Shown here piece after piece: positions 39,865-48,710 of a stretch of DNA of 64,000 nt (position 1 is the first letter of the stretch; each line of letters begins with the position of its first letter). The DNA comes from Xylophilus ampelinus (GTDB lineage: Bacteria; Pseudomonadota; Gammaproteobacteria; Burkholderiales; Burkholderiaceae_C): NCBI RefSeq assembly GCF_003217575.1, contig NZ_QJTC01000023.1, positions 1-64,000 on the forward strand, read 5' to 3'. Made by a program: the position numbers and the translations under genes. The notes under the pieces were generated by a model that made no database searches, had not been told where the DNA came from, and worked only from the letters and a program-made list of their open reading frames with translations.

Positions 39865-40929
39865 TCAGGCCGGCAGGCGGATGCGTACCAGGTAGGCGTC
39901 GCCGCGGCGCTCGGCACGGAAATCGCTTTCCACGTCGTGGAGCAGGGCCAGCCGGGCATGCACGTTGGCCTGGGCGATGCCGTGGCCGTCGCGCGCCCTG
40001 GCCGGGCGTTCCGGCGATTCGGGAGGCACGCTGTTAAGGATCTTGATGACGACGACGCTGCCGCGCCGCTCGGTGGAGACGCGCACCCGGGTGCGGTGGC
40101 CGGTGGCCTCGACGCCGTGGACCACCGCGTTCTCCACCAGCGGCTGCAGCAGCAGCGGCGGCACGCGGGCGCCGTCGGCGGCCGGGTCGAGCATCCACTC
40201 GACCCGCAGCCGGTCGCCGAAGCGCACCTGCTCGATCGCCAGGTAGTGCCGGGCCAGAGCGATCTCCTCGCCGAGCGTGGTCGAGTCGCCGTGCTCGACC
40301 AGCGCGTGGCGGAACAGGTCGCTCAAGTCTTCCAGCAGCGCCTCGGCGCGCGAGGGCTCGGCCCGCACCAGGGCGATGGCGCTGTTGAGGGTGTTGAACA
40401 GAAAGTGCGGCCGGATGCGGGCCTGAAGCACCGCCAGCTGCGCCGTCACCGCGGCCGGGGTGCGGCCCTGGGCGCGCAGCGCCAGGCCCACCACCAGCAC
40501 CACCGCCACCAGCGCGCCGGCGCAGGCCGAGGCGAACCAGGGCGGCGGCAGCGCGCTGTCCATTCGGGTCAGGGCATGCAGGCCGCAGGCGGCCATGCCG
40601 GCCGCCGCGCCCAGGGCCGCGCTGGTGGCGTACTGGCCGGCGGCGTTCAGCCGGGCCAGCAGGCGGCGCAGGCTGCAGGCGGCCAGCAGCCAGCCCAGGG
40701 TGGCGGGCAGCACCGCGCTGGTGAGGGTCGCCAGGCGATAGAGCCAGTCCAGCGCATCGGCCGCGCCGAACATCGTGCCGGTGCCCACCACGGTCTCCAC
40801 CAGCAGCACCGCACGCAGCACCACGCCCAGCCGGCAGGCATCGAACGGCCCGGACGGCAAGGGCTGCGCCGCCGCGGCGGCAGCGGCGACGGGTGGTGGA
40901 GGCACCGATAAAATTGGCGGTTCTTTCAT
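39865..40929 (-). CDS. LytS/YehU-type sensor histidine kinase
   Basis: A 354-residue membrane kinase. Four hydrophobic segments lie between residues 30 and 152. The His_kinase domain follows with RIRPHFLFNTLNSAIALVR, His175 being the likely phosphoacceptor. The C-terminal ATPase domain is of the LytS type, with LLLQPLVENAVVHGVE and DGHGIAQANVHARLALLH. Together with the LytTR regulator next to it, it forms an AlgZ/AlgR-like pair. The signal is unknown. It is transcribed divergently from argH with only 53 bases between the starts, an arrangement seen for algZ and argH in other proteobacteria. Confidence 0.92.
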   Translation of the reverse strand: MKEPPILSVPPPPVAAAAAAAQPLPSGPFDACRLGVVLRAVLLVETVVGTGTMFGAADALDWLYRLATLTSAVLPATLGWLLAACSLRRLLARLNAAGQYATSAALGAAAGMAACGLHALTRMDSALPPPWFASACAGALVAVVLVVGLALRAQGRTPAAVTAQLAVLQARIRPHFLFNTLNSAIALVRAEPSRAEALLEDLSDLFRHALVEHGDSTTLGEEIALARHYLAIEQVRFGDRLRVEWMLDPAADGARVPPLLLQPLVENAVVHGVEATGHRTRVRVSTERRGSVVVIKILNSVPPESPERPARARDGHGIAQANVHARLALLHDVESDFRAERRGDAYLVRIRLPA

Positions 40930-40982
40930 GAGCAGGCAGTCGGCACGCCCGGTTGTTCGCGTAACATATTATTACCACCTCC
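40930..40982. promoter_or_regulatory. Divergent promoter region, histidine kinase / argH
   Basis: 53 bases with a short AT-rich patch (TAACATATTATTA at 40962-40974) that can hold a -10 box. The close spacing implies overlapping control elements. Confidence 0.45.
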
Positions 40983-42404
40983 ATGGCATCCAGCTCTACC
41001 CCGCTATCCTCCAGCAACCAGCTTGACAAGAAATCGCAGGCGTGGTCGGCCCTGTTTTCCGAGCCGATGAGCGACCTGGTGAAGCGCTACACCTCAAGCG
41101 TATTCTTCGACAAACGTCTGTGGCAGGCCGACATCCGCGGCAGTCTGGCGCATGCCGAGATGCTGGCCGCGCAGGCCATCATCGACAACGACGACCACGC
41201 CCGCATCCAGCGCGGCATGGCGCAGATCGCCAGCGAGATCGAAAGCGGCGCCTTCGAGTGGAAACTCGACCTGGAAGACGTCCATCTCAACATCGAGGCG
41301 CGCCTGACGCAACTGGTCGGCGATGCCGGCAAACGACTGCATACCGGCCGCAGCCGCAACGACCAGGTGGCCACCGACGTGCGGCTCTGGCTGCGCGGCG
41401 AAATCGACCTGATCGACGGCCTGCTGACCGACCTGCAGCGGGCTCTGGTCGACATCGCCGACCGCAACACCGAGGTGATCATGCCGGGCTTCACCCACCT
41501 GCAGGTGGCCCAGCCGGTGTCGTTCGGACACCACATGCTGGCCTATGTCGAGATGTTCGCCCGCGACGCCGAGCGCATGGCCGACGTCCGCCGGCGGGTC
41601 AACCGTCTGCCGCTGGGCGCCGCCGCGCTGGCCGGCACCAGCTATCCGCTCGACCGCGAGCGGGTGGCCCGCACGCTGGAGATGGAGGGCGTCTGCCAGA
41701 ACAGCCTGGACGCGGTGAGCGACCGCGATTTCGCGATCGAATTCATCGCCGCCGCGTCGCTGGCGATGGTGCACGTCAGCCGCCTGTCGGAAGAGCTGAT
41801 CCTGTGGATGAGCCAGAGCTTCGGCTTCATCGACATCGCCGACCGCTTCTGCACCGGCTCGTCGATCATGCCGCAGAAGAAGAACCCCGACGTGCCCGAG
41901 CTGGCCCGCGGCAAGACCGGCCGGGTGGTCGGCCACCTGATGGGGCTGATCACCTTGATGAAGGGCCAGCCGCTGGCCTACAACAAGGACAACCAAGAGG
42001 ACAAGGAACCGCTGTTCGACACCGTCGATACGCTCAAGGACACGCTGCGCATCTTCGCGGAGATGGTCGGCGGAATCACCGTCAAGCCCGAGGCGATGGA
42101 GCGCGCCGCCAAGCACGGCTACGCCACCGCGACCGACCTGGCCGACTACATGGTCAAGAAGGGCCTGCCCTTTCGCGACGCGCACGAGGCGGTCGCCCAT
42201 GCGGTGAAGACCGCCATCGCCCAGGGCGTAGACCTGTCGGAGCTGCCGCTGGAAGCCCTGCAGGCCTTCAACCCGAAGATCGAGGCCGACGTGTACGAGG
42301 TGCTGAGCCTGCGCGGCTCGCTCAACGCCCGCAGCACCCTGGGCGGCACCGCGCCGGCGCCGGTGCGGCAGCAGGTGGCGCGCCACCGCGCCCGCCTGGG
42401 CTGA
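40983..42404 (+). CDS. argH: Argininosuccinate lyase
   Basis: A 473-residue homotetrameric enzyme, the last step of arginine biosynthesis, which splits argininosuccinate to arginine and fumarate. The signature [12 protein letters not shown] spans 292-303, with the catalytic serine at 294. Other active-site residues are His172 in [10 protein letters not shown] and the stretch [13 protein letters not shown]. The N-terminal 12 residues are Ser-rich and less conserved. It is divergent from the AlgZ-like kinase. A stem-loop covers its stop codon. Confidence 0.97.
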   Translation: MASSSTPLSSSNQLDKKSQAWSALFSEPMSDLVKRYTSSVFFDKRLWQADIRGSLAHAEMLAAQAIIDNDDHARIQRGMAQIASEIESGAFEWKLDLEDVHLNIEARLTQLVGDAGKRLHTGRSRNDQVATDVRLWLRGEIDLIDGLLTDLQRALVDIADRNTEVIMPGFTHLQVAQPVSFGHHMLAYVEMFARDAERMADVRRRVNRLPLGAAALAGTSYPLDRERVARTLEMEGVCQNSLDAVSDRDFAIEFIAAASLAMVHVSRLSEELILWMSQSFGFIDIADRFCTGSSIMPQKKNPDVPELARGKTGRVVGHLMGLITLMKGQPLAYNKDNQEDKEPLFDTVDTLKDTLRIFAEMVGGITVKPEAMERAAKHGYATATDLADYMVKKGLPFRDAHEAVAHAVKTAIAQGVDLSELPLEALQAFNPKIEADVYEVLSLRGSLNARSTLGGTAPAPVRQQVARHRARLG

Positions 42405-42428
42405 GGCGGCCTCAGACCCGCCTCAGCC
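42399..42428 (+). terminator. Perfect 11-bp stem-loop at the argH stop codon
   Basis: GGCTGAGGCGG pairs with CCGCCTCAGCC around an eight-base loop. The argH stop codon lies inside the left arm. There is no T tract, so it may stabilise the message or cause partial termination. Confidence 0.6.
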
Positions 42429-42471
42429 GCACCGCGCAGAATCCGGCTTTTGTGCAATCCTGGGGAATGGC

Positions 42472-43131
42472 ATGCGGCTGTTGCTGGTCGAAGACGACAC
42501 CATGATCGGCGAGGCGCTGCTCGACCTGCTGCGCGCCGAACACTACGCGGTCGACTGGGTGCGCGACGGCGACATGGCCGATACGGCGTTGCGTAACGAG
42601 CGCTACGACCTGGTGCTGCTCGACCTCGGCCTGCCGCGGCGCGACGGGCTGGAGGTGCTGCGCGGCCTGCGCGCCCGCCAGGACAAGGTGCCGGTGCTGG
42701 TCGCCACCGCCCGCGACGCGGTCGCCGACCGGGTGGCCGGCCTGGATGCCGGGGCCGACGACTACGTGGTCAAGCCCTACGACACCGACGAGCTGCTGGC
42801 CCGCATCCGCGCCCTGATCCGCCGCGGCGAGGGCCAGGCCGGCCCCACCTTCTCGCAGCGCGGCGTGACGCTCGACCCCGCCACCCATCAGGCCACGCTG
42901 CACGGCCAGCCGGTGAGCCTGTCGGCCCGCGAATGGGCGGTGCTGGAGCCGATGCTGGCGCGGCCGGGCGTGGTCTTCTCCCGCACCCAGCTGGAGGCCA
43001 AGCTCTTCGGCTGGAAGGACGACGTCAGCAGCAACGCGGTCGAGGTCTACATCCACGGCGTGCGCAAGAAGCTGGGCGCCGATCTCATCCAGACGGTGCG
43101 CGGCCTGGGCTACCTGGTGCCGAAGGACTGA
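42472..43131 (+). CDS. OmpR-family response regulator
   Basis: A 219-residue regulator of the QseB/PmrA type. The receiver domain has Asp8/Asp9, phosphoacceptor Asp51 (LVLLDLGLP) and Lys101 (VVKPYDTD). The C-terminal winged helix carries LSAREWAVLEPMLARPG and SNAVEVYIHGVRKKLGADLI. The cognate kinase begins eight bases later. Regulated genes and signal are not known. Confidence 0.93.
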   Translation: MRLLLVEDDTMIGEALLDLLRAEHYAVDWVRDGDMADTALRNERYDLVLLDLGLPRRDGLEVLRGLRARQDKVPVLVATARDAVADRVAGLDAGADDYVVKPYDTDELLARIRALIRRGEGQAGPTFSQRGVTLDPATHQATLHGQPVSLSAREWAVLEPMLARPGVVFSRTQLEAKLFGWKDDVSSNAVEVYIHGVRKKLGADLIQTVRGLGYLVPKD

Positions 43132-43139
43132 GTTTCGCG

Positions 43140-44474
43140 ATGGTCCCGCTGCTGCACCGCCTGGCTCCCCGCTCGCTGCGCACCCGGCTGCTCGGCCTGG
43201 TGCTGGCCTGCATCCTGGTGGCGAGCGCGGTGCTGGCGGCCGGCGCCTACCGCGGCGCGCTGCGCGAGGCCGACGCCAGCAACGACCTGCACCTGCAGCA
43301 GGTGGCCCAGTCGCTGCGCAGCAACGTGCCGCTCGGCGCGCTGGAGGGCCTGGACGAGCGCGGCGACCTCGACCTGCTGGTGCAGGTCTGGGGCCCCGAC
43401 GGGGTGCAGCTCTACCGCTCGGCCCGGGCCACGCTGCCGCAGCATGCGGTGCTGGGCTTCTCCGACATCGACGTCGACGGCGTCCGCTACCGCGTCTACT
43501 CGATCCAGACGCCCTTGCAGACGGTGCAGATCGCGCAGGACATGGACGCCCGCCAGGACCGGGCGCGGGCCCAGGCGCTGCGCGCCACGCTGCCGGCGCT
43601 GCTCACCGCGCCGCTGCTCATGCTGGCCGTGGCCTGGATCATCGCCCGCACCCTGGCGCCGGTGGAGCGGGTGCGGCGCCAGGTGGCCGGCCGTGCGGCG
43701 GACGACCTCGACCCGCTGCCCGAAGACGGCCTGCCCGACGAGGTGAGGCCGCTGGTCGAAGAGTTGAACCTGCTGTTCCACCGCACCCGCGACGCCTTCG
43801 CCGCGCAGCGCAACTTCGTCGCCGATGCGGCGCACGAGCTGCGCTCGCCGCTCACCGCGCTCAAGCTGCAGGTGCAGGGCCTGCAACGTGCCACCGACGA
43901 CGCCGCGCGCGATCGCGCCGCCCGGCGCCTGGGGCAGGGCATCGACCGGGCCATCGCGCTCGTCGGCCAGCTGCTGGTGCTGGCGCGGCAGGACGCCGGC
44001 AGCGCGCAGGTGGCGACCCCGGTCGATCTCGACCTGCAGGCCCTGGTACGCCGGACGGTGGCCGAGTGGCTGCCGCAGGCCCATGCCCGGCGCATCGACC
44101 TGGGCGTGCCCCGGGCCGATGCGGCGACGGTGCACGGGCACCCCGATGCGCTGGCGATCCTGCTGCGCAACCTGCTCGACAACGCGATCAAGTTCACGCC
44201 CGAAGGCGGCCGGGTCGATGTGGAATTGCGCGCCGAGCCCGGCACCGGCCTGCTGGTGGCGGTGGAAGACAGCGGCCCCGGCATCGCCGAGGCCGACCGC
44301 GACCGGGTGTTCGACCGGTTCTTCCGCAGCCCCGAGGCCACCGCCGGCGGCAGCGGCCTGGGCCTGGCGATCGTCAAGGCGATCGCCGACCGGCACGGGG
44401 CAGTGCTGCGGCTGGACCGCTCCGCGAGGCTGGGCGGGCTGCGGATCGAGGTGCTGTGGCCGGCGGCGGTATGA
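43140..44474 (+). CDS. Two-component sensor histidine kinase
   Basis: A 444-residue kinase of the QseC/PmrB type. The first membrane helix is near residues 15-38, a periplasmic sensor part follows to about 150, and a second helix lies at 152-172. A HAMP-like linker leads to the dimerisation domain with phosphoacceptor His232 in ADAAHELRSPLTALK. The ATPase domain has NLLDNAIKFTPEGG (N box), DSGPGIAEADRDRVF (G1), FDRFFR and GSGLGLAIVKAI (G2). No strong ribosome site precedes the ATG, so translation is probably coupled to the regulator. Confidence 0.93.
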   Translation: MVPLLHRLAPRSLRTRLLGLVLACILVASAVLAAGAYRGALREADASNDLHLQQVAQSLRSNVPLGALEGLDERGDLDLLVQVWGPDGVQLYRSARATLPQHAVLGFSDIDVDGVRYRVYSIQTPLQTVQIAQDMDARQDRARAQALRATLPALLTAPLLMLAVAWIIARTLAPVERVRRQVAGRAADDLDPLPEDGLPDEVRPLVEELNLLFHRTRDAFAAQRNFVADAAHELRSPLTALKLQVQGLQRATDDAARDRAARRLGQGIDRAIALVGQLLVLARQDAGSAQVATPVDLDLQALVRRTVAEWLPQAHARRIDLGVPRADAATVHGHPDALAILLRNLLDNAIKFTPEGGRVDVELRAEPGTGLLVAVEDSGPGIAEADRDRVFDRFFRSPEATAGGSGLGLAIVKAIADRHGAVLRLDRSARLGGLRIEVLWPAAV

Positions 44475-44534
44475 CGCGGGCGCGCACGGCGCTGGCACCG
44501 CGGTCGCCGTGTGCTGCGCGTCAGGGCGGATGCG

Positions 44535-45206
44535 ATGCGTAGCCGCATGCCGCTGCCGGCGCTGCCGCCGCCGGCACGCACGCCGGGCACGCCCACCCAC
44601 GCCGTGCGGCACGCCGGCCTGCCGCAGCCGGCATCGGGCCGCCGGGCCGCGTGGCTGCGGACCGGCGGCTCGCTCAGCGCGCGGCTGGCGGCCGCCGGCG
44701 GCAGCGTCTCGGTGCAGGTGCTGCGCCAGGGCCGTCTCCGCCTGCTGCCCGCGGAAGCCGCCTGGCTGGGGGGGCCGCGCCGCCGCTACGGTCATGTGCG
44801 CGAGGTGCTGCTGTCGGCAGGCGCCATGCCGGTGGTGTTCGCCCGGTCGGTGCTGCGGCAGCCGCATGCCCGCGGCAGCTGGAAGGCGGTGCGCGGCCTG
44901 GGCGGCCGTGCGCTGGCCGATCTGCTGTTCGGGCGGCCCGCGGCCCGGCGCTCGGGTTTCGCCTTCGTGCGCTTCGCACCGGCTTCGCGGGTCGCGGCGG
45001 GCGTGCGTCGGCGCTGGCAGCAGGCCACCGGCCAGGCGTGGGGAAGCCGGTCGGTGTTGGCCCGTGTGTCGGTCTTCGCGCGGCGTGGCGCGCCCTTGCT
45101 GCTCACCGAATGCCTGGCGCCCGCCGTCGGGCGGCTGGGGTTGCAGCCGCGGGCGCGTCCGGTCCGGTGGCGGCCGAAAGGCGGAGAGTCCGGCCTGAAA
45201 GGCTAA
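44535..45206 (+). CDS. ubiC: Chorismate--pyruvate lyase
   Basis: A 223-residue protein. UbiC converts chorismate to 4-hydroxybenzoate, the first committed step of ubiquinone synthesis. The pattern RAAWLRTGGSLSARLA followed by VSVQVLRQGRL, then VREVLLSAGAMPVVFARSVL and a GSWKAVRGLGGRALADLLF stretch fits the family, including the invariant Arg and Glu positions near the active site. The N-terminal 30 residues are Pro-rich and poorly conserved, and several starts are possible; ATG at 44535 is used. No other ubi genes are adjacent. Confidence 0.82.
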   Translation: MRSRMPLPALPPPARTPGTPTHAVRHAGLPQPASGRRAAWLRTGGSLSARLAAAGGSVSVQVLRQGRLRLLPAEAAWLGGPRRRYGHVREVLLSAGAMPVVFARSVLRQPHARGSWKAVRGLGGRALADLLFGRPAARRSGFAFVRFAPASRVAAGVRRRWQQATGQAWGSRSVLARVSVFARRGAPLLLTECLAPAVGRLGLQPRARPVRWRPKGGESGLKG

Positions 45207-45266
45207 GACTGGTCTAAGGCCCGGATCGCACCATTGCAGCATCCCATCCGACCACCAGGAGTGACT

Positions 45267-46772
45267 ATGCGACTCGATTCCCTGACCCAGACCCCCACCC
45301 GCCTCGTCGTGGCGCTGTTGGCGGCCGGCGCCATCGGCGGTGCCGGCGTGTCCGCGGTGGAATTCGCCCACAGCCACGTGCGGGCCGAGCCGGTGCCGGC
45401 CGTGCTGGCGGCCGCACCCGGCGCGGCCATCGCGCTGCCCGACTTCTCCAGCATCACCAAGCGCTACGGCCCGGCGGTGGTCAACATCAGCGTGGTCGGC
45501 ACCACCAAGGCGGCCGATCGCGACGAGGCCGGTGCCGAGGCCGACGGCCTGCCCGACGATCCGTTCTTCGACTTCTTCCGCCGCTTCCAGCAGCAGCAAC
45601 AGCAAGGCGGCGTGCAGGGGCGCCGCGTCCGGCCGCATGCTGTGCCGATGCGCGGCGAGGGTTCGGGCTTCATCGTCAGCTCCGACGGCGTGATCCTCAC
45701 CAACGCCCATGTGGTGAAGGACGCCAAGGAGGTCACCGTCAAGCTGACCGACCGGCGCGAGCTGCGCGCCAAGGTGCTCGGCGCGGATACCAAGACCGAC
45801 ATCGCGGTGCTGAAGGTCGAGGCCCGCGACCTGCCGGTGGTGGCGCTCGGCAAGGTGGCCGACCTGAACGTCGGCGAATGGGTGCTGGCGATCGGCTCGC
45901 CCTTCGGCTTCGAGAACACGGTGACCGCCGGCGTCGTCAGCGCCAAGAACCGGGCGCTGCCCGACGACAGCGCGGTGCCCTTCATCCAGACCGACGTGGC
46001 GGTCAACCCCGGTAATTCCGGCGGGCCGCTCTTCAACGCGCGCGGCGAGGTGGTGGGCATCAACTCGCAGATCTACAGCCGCACCGGCGGCTACCAGGGC
46101 GTGTCGTTCGCGATCCCGATCGACCTGGCCCGCAAGGTCCAGCAGCAGATCGTGGCGCACGGCAAGGTCGAGCATGCGCGGCTCGGCGTGGCGGTGCAGG
46201 AGGTGAACCAGACGCTGGCCGATTCTTTCAGGCTGCCGACGCCCGAGGGCGCGCTGGTCGCCAGCGTCGAGAAGGGCGGTCCGGCCGAGGCCGCGGGCCT
46301 GGAGAGCGGCGACGTGATCCGCAGGATCAACGGCCAGCCGGTGGTCTCGTCGGCCGACCTGCCGGCCAACATCGCCCTGGCGGTGCCCGGCGACAAGGTG
46401 ACGATGGAGGTCTGGCGCAAGGGCGACAGCCGCCAGGTCACCGCCACCCTGGCGCCGATGAAGGCCAAGGGCACCGACGTGGCCGGTGCCGACGCCGAGG
46501 CCGGCCAGGGCCGCCTGGGCCTGGCGCTGCGCCCGCTGCAGCCCGACGAGCGGGCCGAGGCCGGCGTGGCCGGCGGCCTGCTGGTGCAGGACGCGAGCGG
46601 CGCGGCCGAGCTGGCCGGCGTGCAGGCGGGCGACGTGCTGCTGGCGGTCAACGGCACGCCGGTGCGCAGCGTGGAGCAGGTGCGGGCGGTGGTCGGCAAG
46701 TCCGACAAGTCGGTCGCGCTGCTGGTGCAGCGCGGCGACAGCAAAATCTTCGTGCCGGTTCACCTGGGCTGA
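45267..46772 (+). CDS. Do-like periplasmic serine protease (DegP/MucD type)
   Basis: A 501-residue protease/chaperone. The N-terminus has a signal or anchor helix (residues 11-30). The trypsin-like domain has the triad His148 (TNAHVV), Asp178 (TKTDIAVL) and Ser251 (GNSGGPL). Two PDZ domains follow. A Gln-rich loop (residues 108-113) lies before the catalytic domain. It degrades misfolded proteins in the periplasm. The ribosome binding site AGGAG precedes the ATG by five bases. It lies next to the two-component kinase and ubiC genes; a link is not established. Confidence 0.94.
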   Translation: MRLDSLTQTPTRLVVALLAAGAIGGAGVSAVEFAHSHVRAEPVPAVLAAAPGAAIALPDFSSITKRYGPAVVNISVVGTTKAADRDEAGAEADGLPDDPFFDFFRRFQQQQQQGGVQGRRVRPHAVPMRGEGSGFIVSSDGVILTNAHVVKDAKEVTVKLTDRRELRAKVLGADTKTDIAVLKVEARDLPVVALGKVADLNVGEWVLAIGSPFGFENTVTAGVVSAKNRALPDDSAVPFIQTDVAVNPGNSGGPLFNARGEVVGINSQIYSRTGGYQGVSFAIPIDLARKVQQQIVAHGKVEHARLGVAVQEVNQTLADSFRLPTPEGALVASVEKGGPAEAAGLESGDVIRRINGQPVVSSADLPANIALAVPGDKVTMEVWRKGDSRQVTATLAPMKAKGTDVAGADAEAGQGRLGLALRPLQPDERAEAGVAGGLLVQDASGAAELAGVQAGDVLLAVNGTPVRSVEQVRAVVGKSDKSVALLVQRGDSKIFVPVHLG

Positions 46773-46818
46773 GAGAGCGCGGCGGTCGCAGGAGAAGGCG
46801 GACGCTGCGGTGGCAACA

Positions 46819-46879
46819 GAAAGTGCGAAAGAACCGCAGCTGCGCAATCGGGCTGCGCAGTAGGTTCTCTCGCACTTTC
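46819..46879 (-). repeat. Long inverted repeat starting at the recJ stop codon (family B, short copy)
   Basis: Arms of 17 bases, GAAAGTGCGAGAGAACC and its complement with one mismatch, enclose 27 bases with a repeated TGCGCA. One arm begins directly after the recJ stop codon. It sits between the convergent genes for the Do-like protease and recJ, and should form a stable hairpin on either strand. A related copy lies at 58942-59063. Confidence 0.8.
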
Positions 46880-48655
46880 TCAGGCGTCGGCGCCCTCGAC
46901 CAGGAACCGCACCCGCCGCACGCCCTGCCATTCGTCCGCATCGAGTCGGAAGGCCAGCGTCACCCGGGGCGGCAGCGCCTCGGTATGGCCGAACCAGATG
47001 CCGTCGACCGGCTGGCCCTGGTGCAGCAGCTTCAGCGCCAGGTGCTTCTCGCCGACCAGGCGCTGGCTGAGCACCTGCAGCTCCTCGCTGAAGGTGGGTG
47101 CGGCGAAGCCCTGGCCCCAAACCTCCCGGTGCAGCGTGTCCACCATTTCGGCGCGCCGGTATTCGGCGGCCAGCGGGCCGTCGGTGTCGAGCCGGCGGGT
47201 GAGGGTGGCGGCATCCAGCCATTCGCCCGCCACCTGCGCCAAGGCGTCGCGGAAGGTCTCGAAATGCTCCCGCGCGATGGTGCAGCCGGCCGCCATCGCA
47301 TGGCCGCCGAACGTCAGCAGCACACCCGGATGGCGCTTGGCCACCAGGTCGAGCGCGTCGCGCAGGTGGAAGCCCGGGATCGACCGGCCCGATCCCTTGA
47401 TCTCGTGTCCCTTGCCCGGCGCGGCGCTGGCGGCGAAGACGAACGTGGGCCGGTGCAGCCGGTCCTTGAGGCGCGAGGCGACGATGCCGACCACGCCTTC
47501 GTGGAAGCTCTCGTCGAACACGCAGAAGGCGGGCGGCAGGCTTTCCGCGCCGGCGGCGTCGGCGTCGAACAGGGCCTCGGCGGCGGCCATCGCCTGCTCG
47601 CGCATGCCGCCCTCGATCTCGCGGCGCTCGCGGTTGATCGCGTCGAGCGTCTGGGCCAGCTGGGCGGCGCGGGCCGGGTCCTCGGTCAGCAGCAGTTCGA
47701 TGCCGAGCGTCATGTCGGCCAGCCGGCCGGCGGCGTTGATCCGCGGGCCGAGGGCGAAGCCGAAGTCGAAGGTGGTGGCGGTCGCGGCCTTGCGGCCGGC
47801 GGCGACGAACAGCGCGGCGATGCCCGGCGGCATCGCACCCTTGCGGATGCGCTTCAGGCCCTGGGCGACCAGGCGGCGGTTGTTGGCATCCAGCCGGACC
47901 ACGTCGGCCACGGTGCCCAGCGCGACCAGGGGCAGCAGGGTGTCGAGCTTGGGTTGCGGCAGGCCGGTGCGCGGGGTGGCACCGGCGCCGTCCGCAGGCG
48001 GCGCCGTGGCGCCGGGCGCATCGAACACGCCGCGTTGCCGCATCTCGGCGCGCAGCGCCAGCAGCACGTAGAACATCACGCCGCAGCCGGCGATGCACTT
48101 GCTCTCGAAGCTGCAGGCGGGCTGGTTGGGGTTGATCAGCACGTCGGCGGCCGGCAGCACCGGGCCGGGCAGGTGGTGGTCGGTCACCAGCACCCGCATG
48201 CCGAGGCGCTGCGCCGCGGCGACGCCCTCGACGCTCGCGATGCCGTTGTCGACCGTCAGCAGCAGGTCGCAGCCGCGGGCATGCACCCGCTCGGCGATGC
48301 TGGCGGTCAGGCCGTAGCCGTCGACCACCCGGTCGGGCACCAGGTAGTCCACATGGCGCGCGCCCAGCATCCGCAGGCCGCGCACGCCGACGGCGCAGGC
48401 GGTGGCGCCGTCGCAGTCGTAGTCGGCGACGATGCAGATGCGCAGGTCGGCGGCGATCGCGTCGGCCAGCAGCCGGGCAGCGGCGTCGATGCCCAGCAGC
48501 CCGGCCGGCGGCAGCAGCCGCGCCAGGCCGTCGTCGAGTTCGTGCTGGTGCAGCACGCCGCGGGCGGCGTAGAGCCGGGCCAGCAGCGGGTGCAGGCCCG
48601 CCTGCTCCAGCGCCCAGGCGCTGCGGAGCGGAATGTCCCTTGCTATTATTTTCAT
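46880..48655 (-). CDS. recJ: Single-stranded-DNA-specific exonuclease RecJ
   Basis: A 591-residue DHH-family nuclease that degrades single-stranded DNA 5' to 3' in recombination and mismatch repair. The metal-binding motifs are ADYDCDG (Asp78, Asp80, Asp82), DNGIAS and TDHHLPG (Asp159-His160-His161). The DHHA1 domain contains GHAMAAGCTI and KGSGRSIPGFHL. The start ATG at 48655 overlaps the stop of the upstream gene (ATGA) and lies inside repeat copy 8, which encodes the first residues MKIIAR. No other ATG fits the conserved N-terminus. Confidence 0.95.
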   Translation of the reverse strand: MKIIARDIPLRSAWALEQAGLHPLLARLYAARGVLHQHELDDGLARLLPPAGLLGIDAAARLLADAIAADLRICIVADYDCDGATACAVGVRGLRMLGARHVDYLVPDRVVDGYGLTASIAERVHARGCDLLLTVDNGIASVEGVAAAQRLGMRVLVTDHHLPGPVLPAADVLINPNQPACSFESKCIAGCGVMFYVLLALRAEMRQRGVFDAPGATAPPADGAGATPRTGLPQPKLDTLLPLVALGTVADVVRLDANNRRLVAQGLKRIRKGAMPPGIAALFVAAGRKAATATTFDFGFALGPRINAAGRLADMTLGIELLLTEDPARAAQLAQTLDAINRERREIEGGMREQAMAAAEALFDADAAGAESLPPAFCVFDESFHEGVVGIVASRLKDRLHRPTFVFAASAAPGKGHEIKGSGRSIPGFHLRDALDLVAKRHPGVLLTFGGHAMAAGCTIAREHFETFRDALAQVAGEWLDAATLTRRLDTDGPLAAEYRRAEMVDTLHREVWGQGFAAPTFSEELQVLSQRLVGEKHLALKLLHQGQPVDGIWFGHTEALPPRVTLAFRLDADEWQGVRRVRFLVEGADA

Positions 48656-48710
48656 AGCTGGAGGCCGGCGAACAGCGACGGCTTGCGGCCTAAAACACCC
48701 GAAATTCCTT
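48642..48710 (+). repeat. Dispersed two-hairpin repeat, copy 8 (full), forming the mutase-recJ junction
   Basis: The core GCTAT-TATTTTC-ATAGC at 48642-48658 is followed by TGGAGGCCGGCG, a degraded second hairpin and a tail near CTAAAACACC. On the minus strand the element encodes about the last 18 residues and the stop codon of the mutase-like protein, and the start codon and first residues of RecJ. Confidence 0.82.

Noticed and set aside
43110-48098. 1662-codon open frame on the minus strand across the kinase, ubiC, protease and recJ
   Set aside because: It crosses several real genes on both strands and shows no family motif. Such frames are expected at this G+C.
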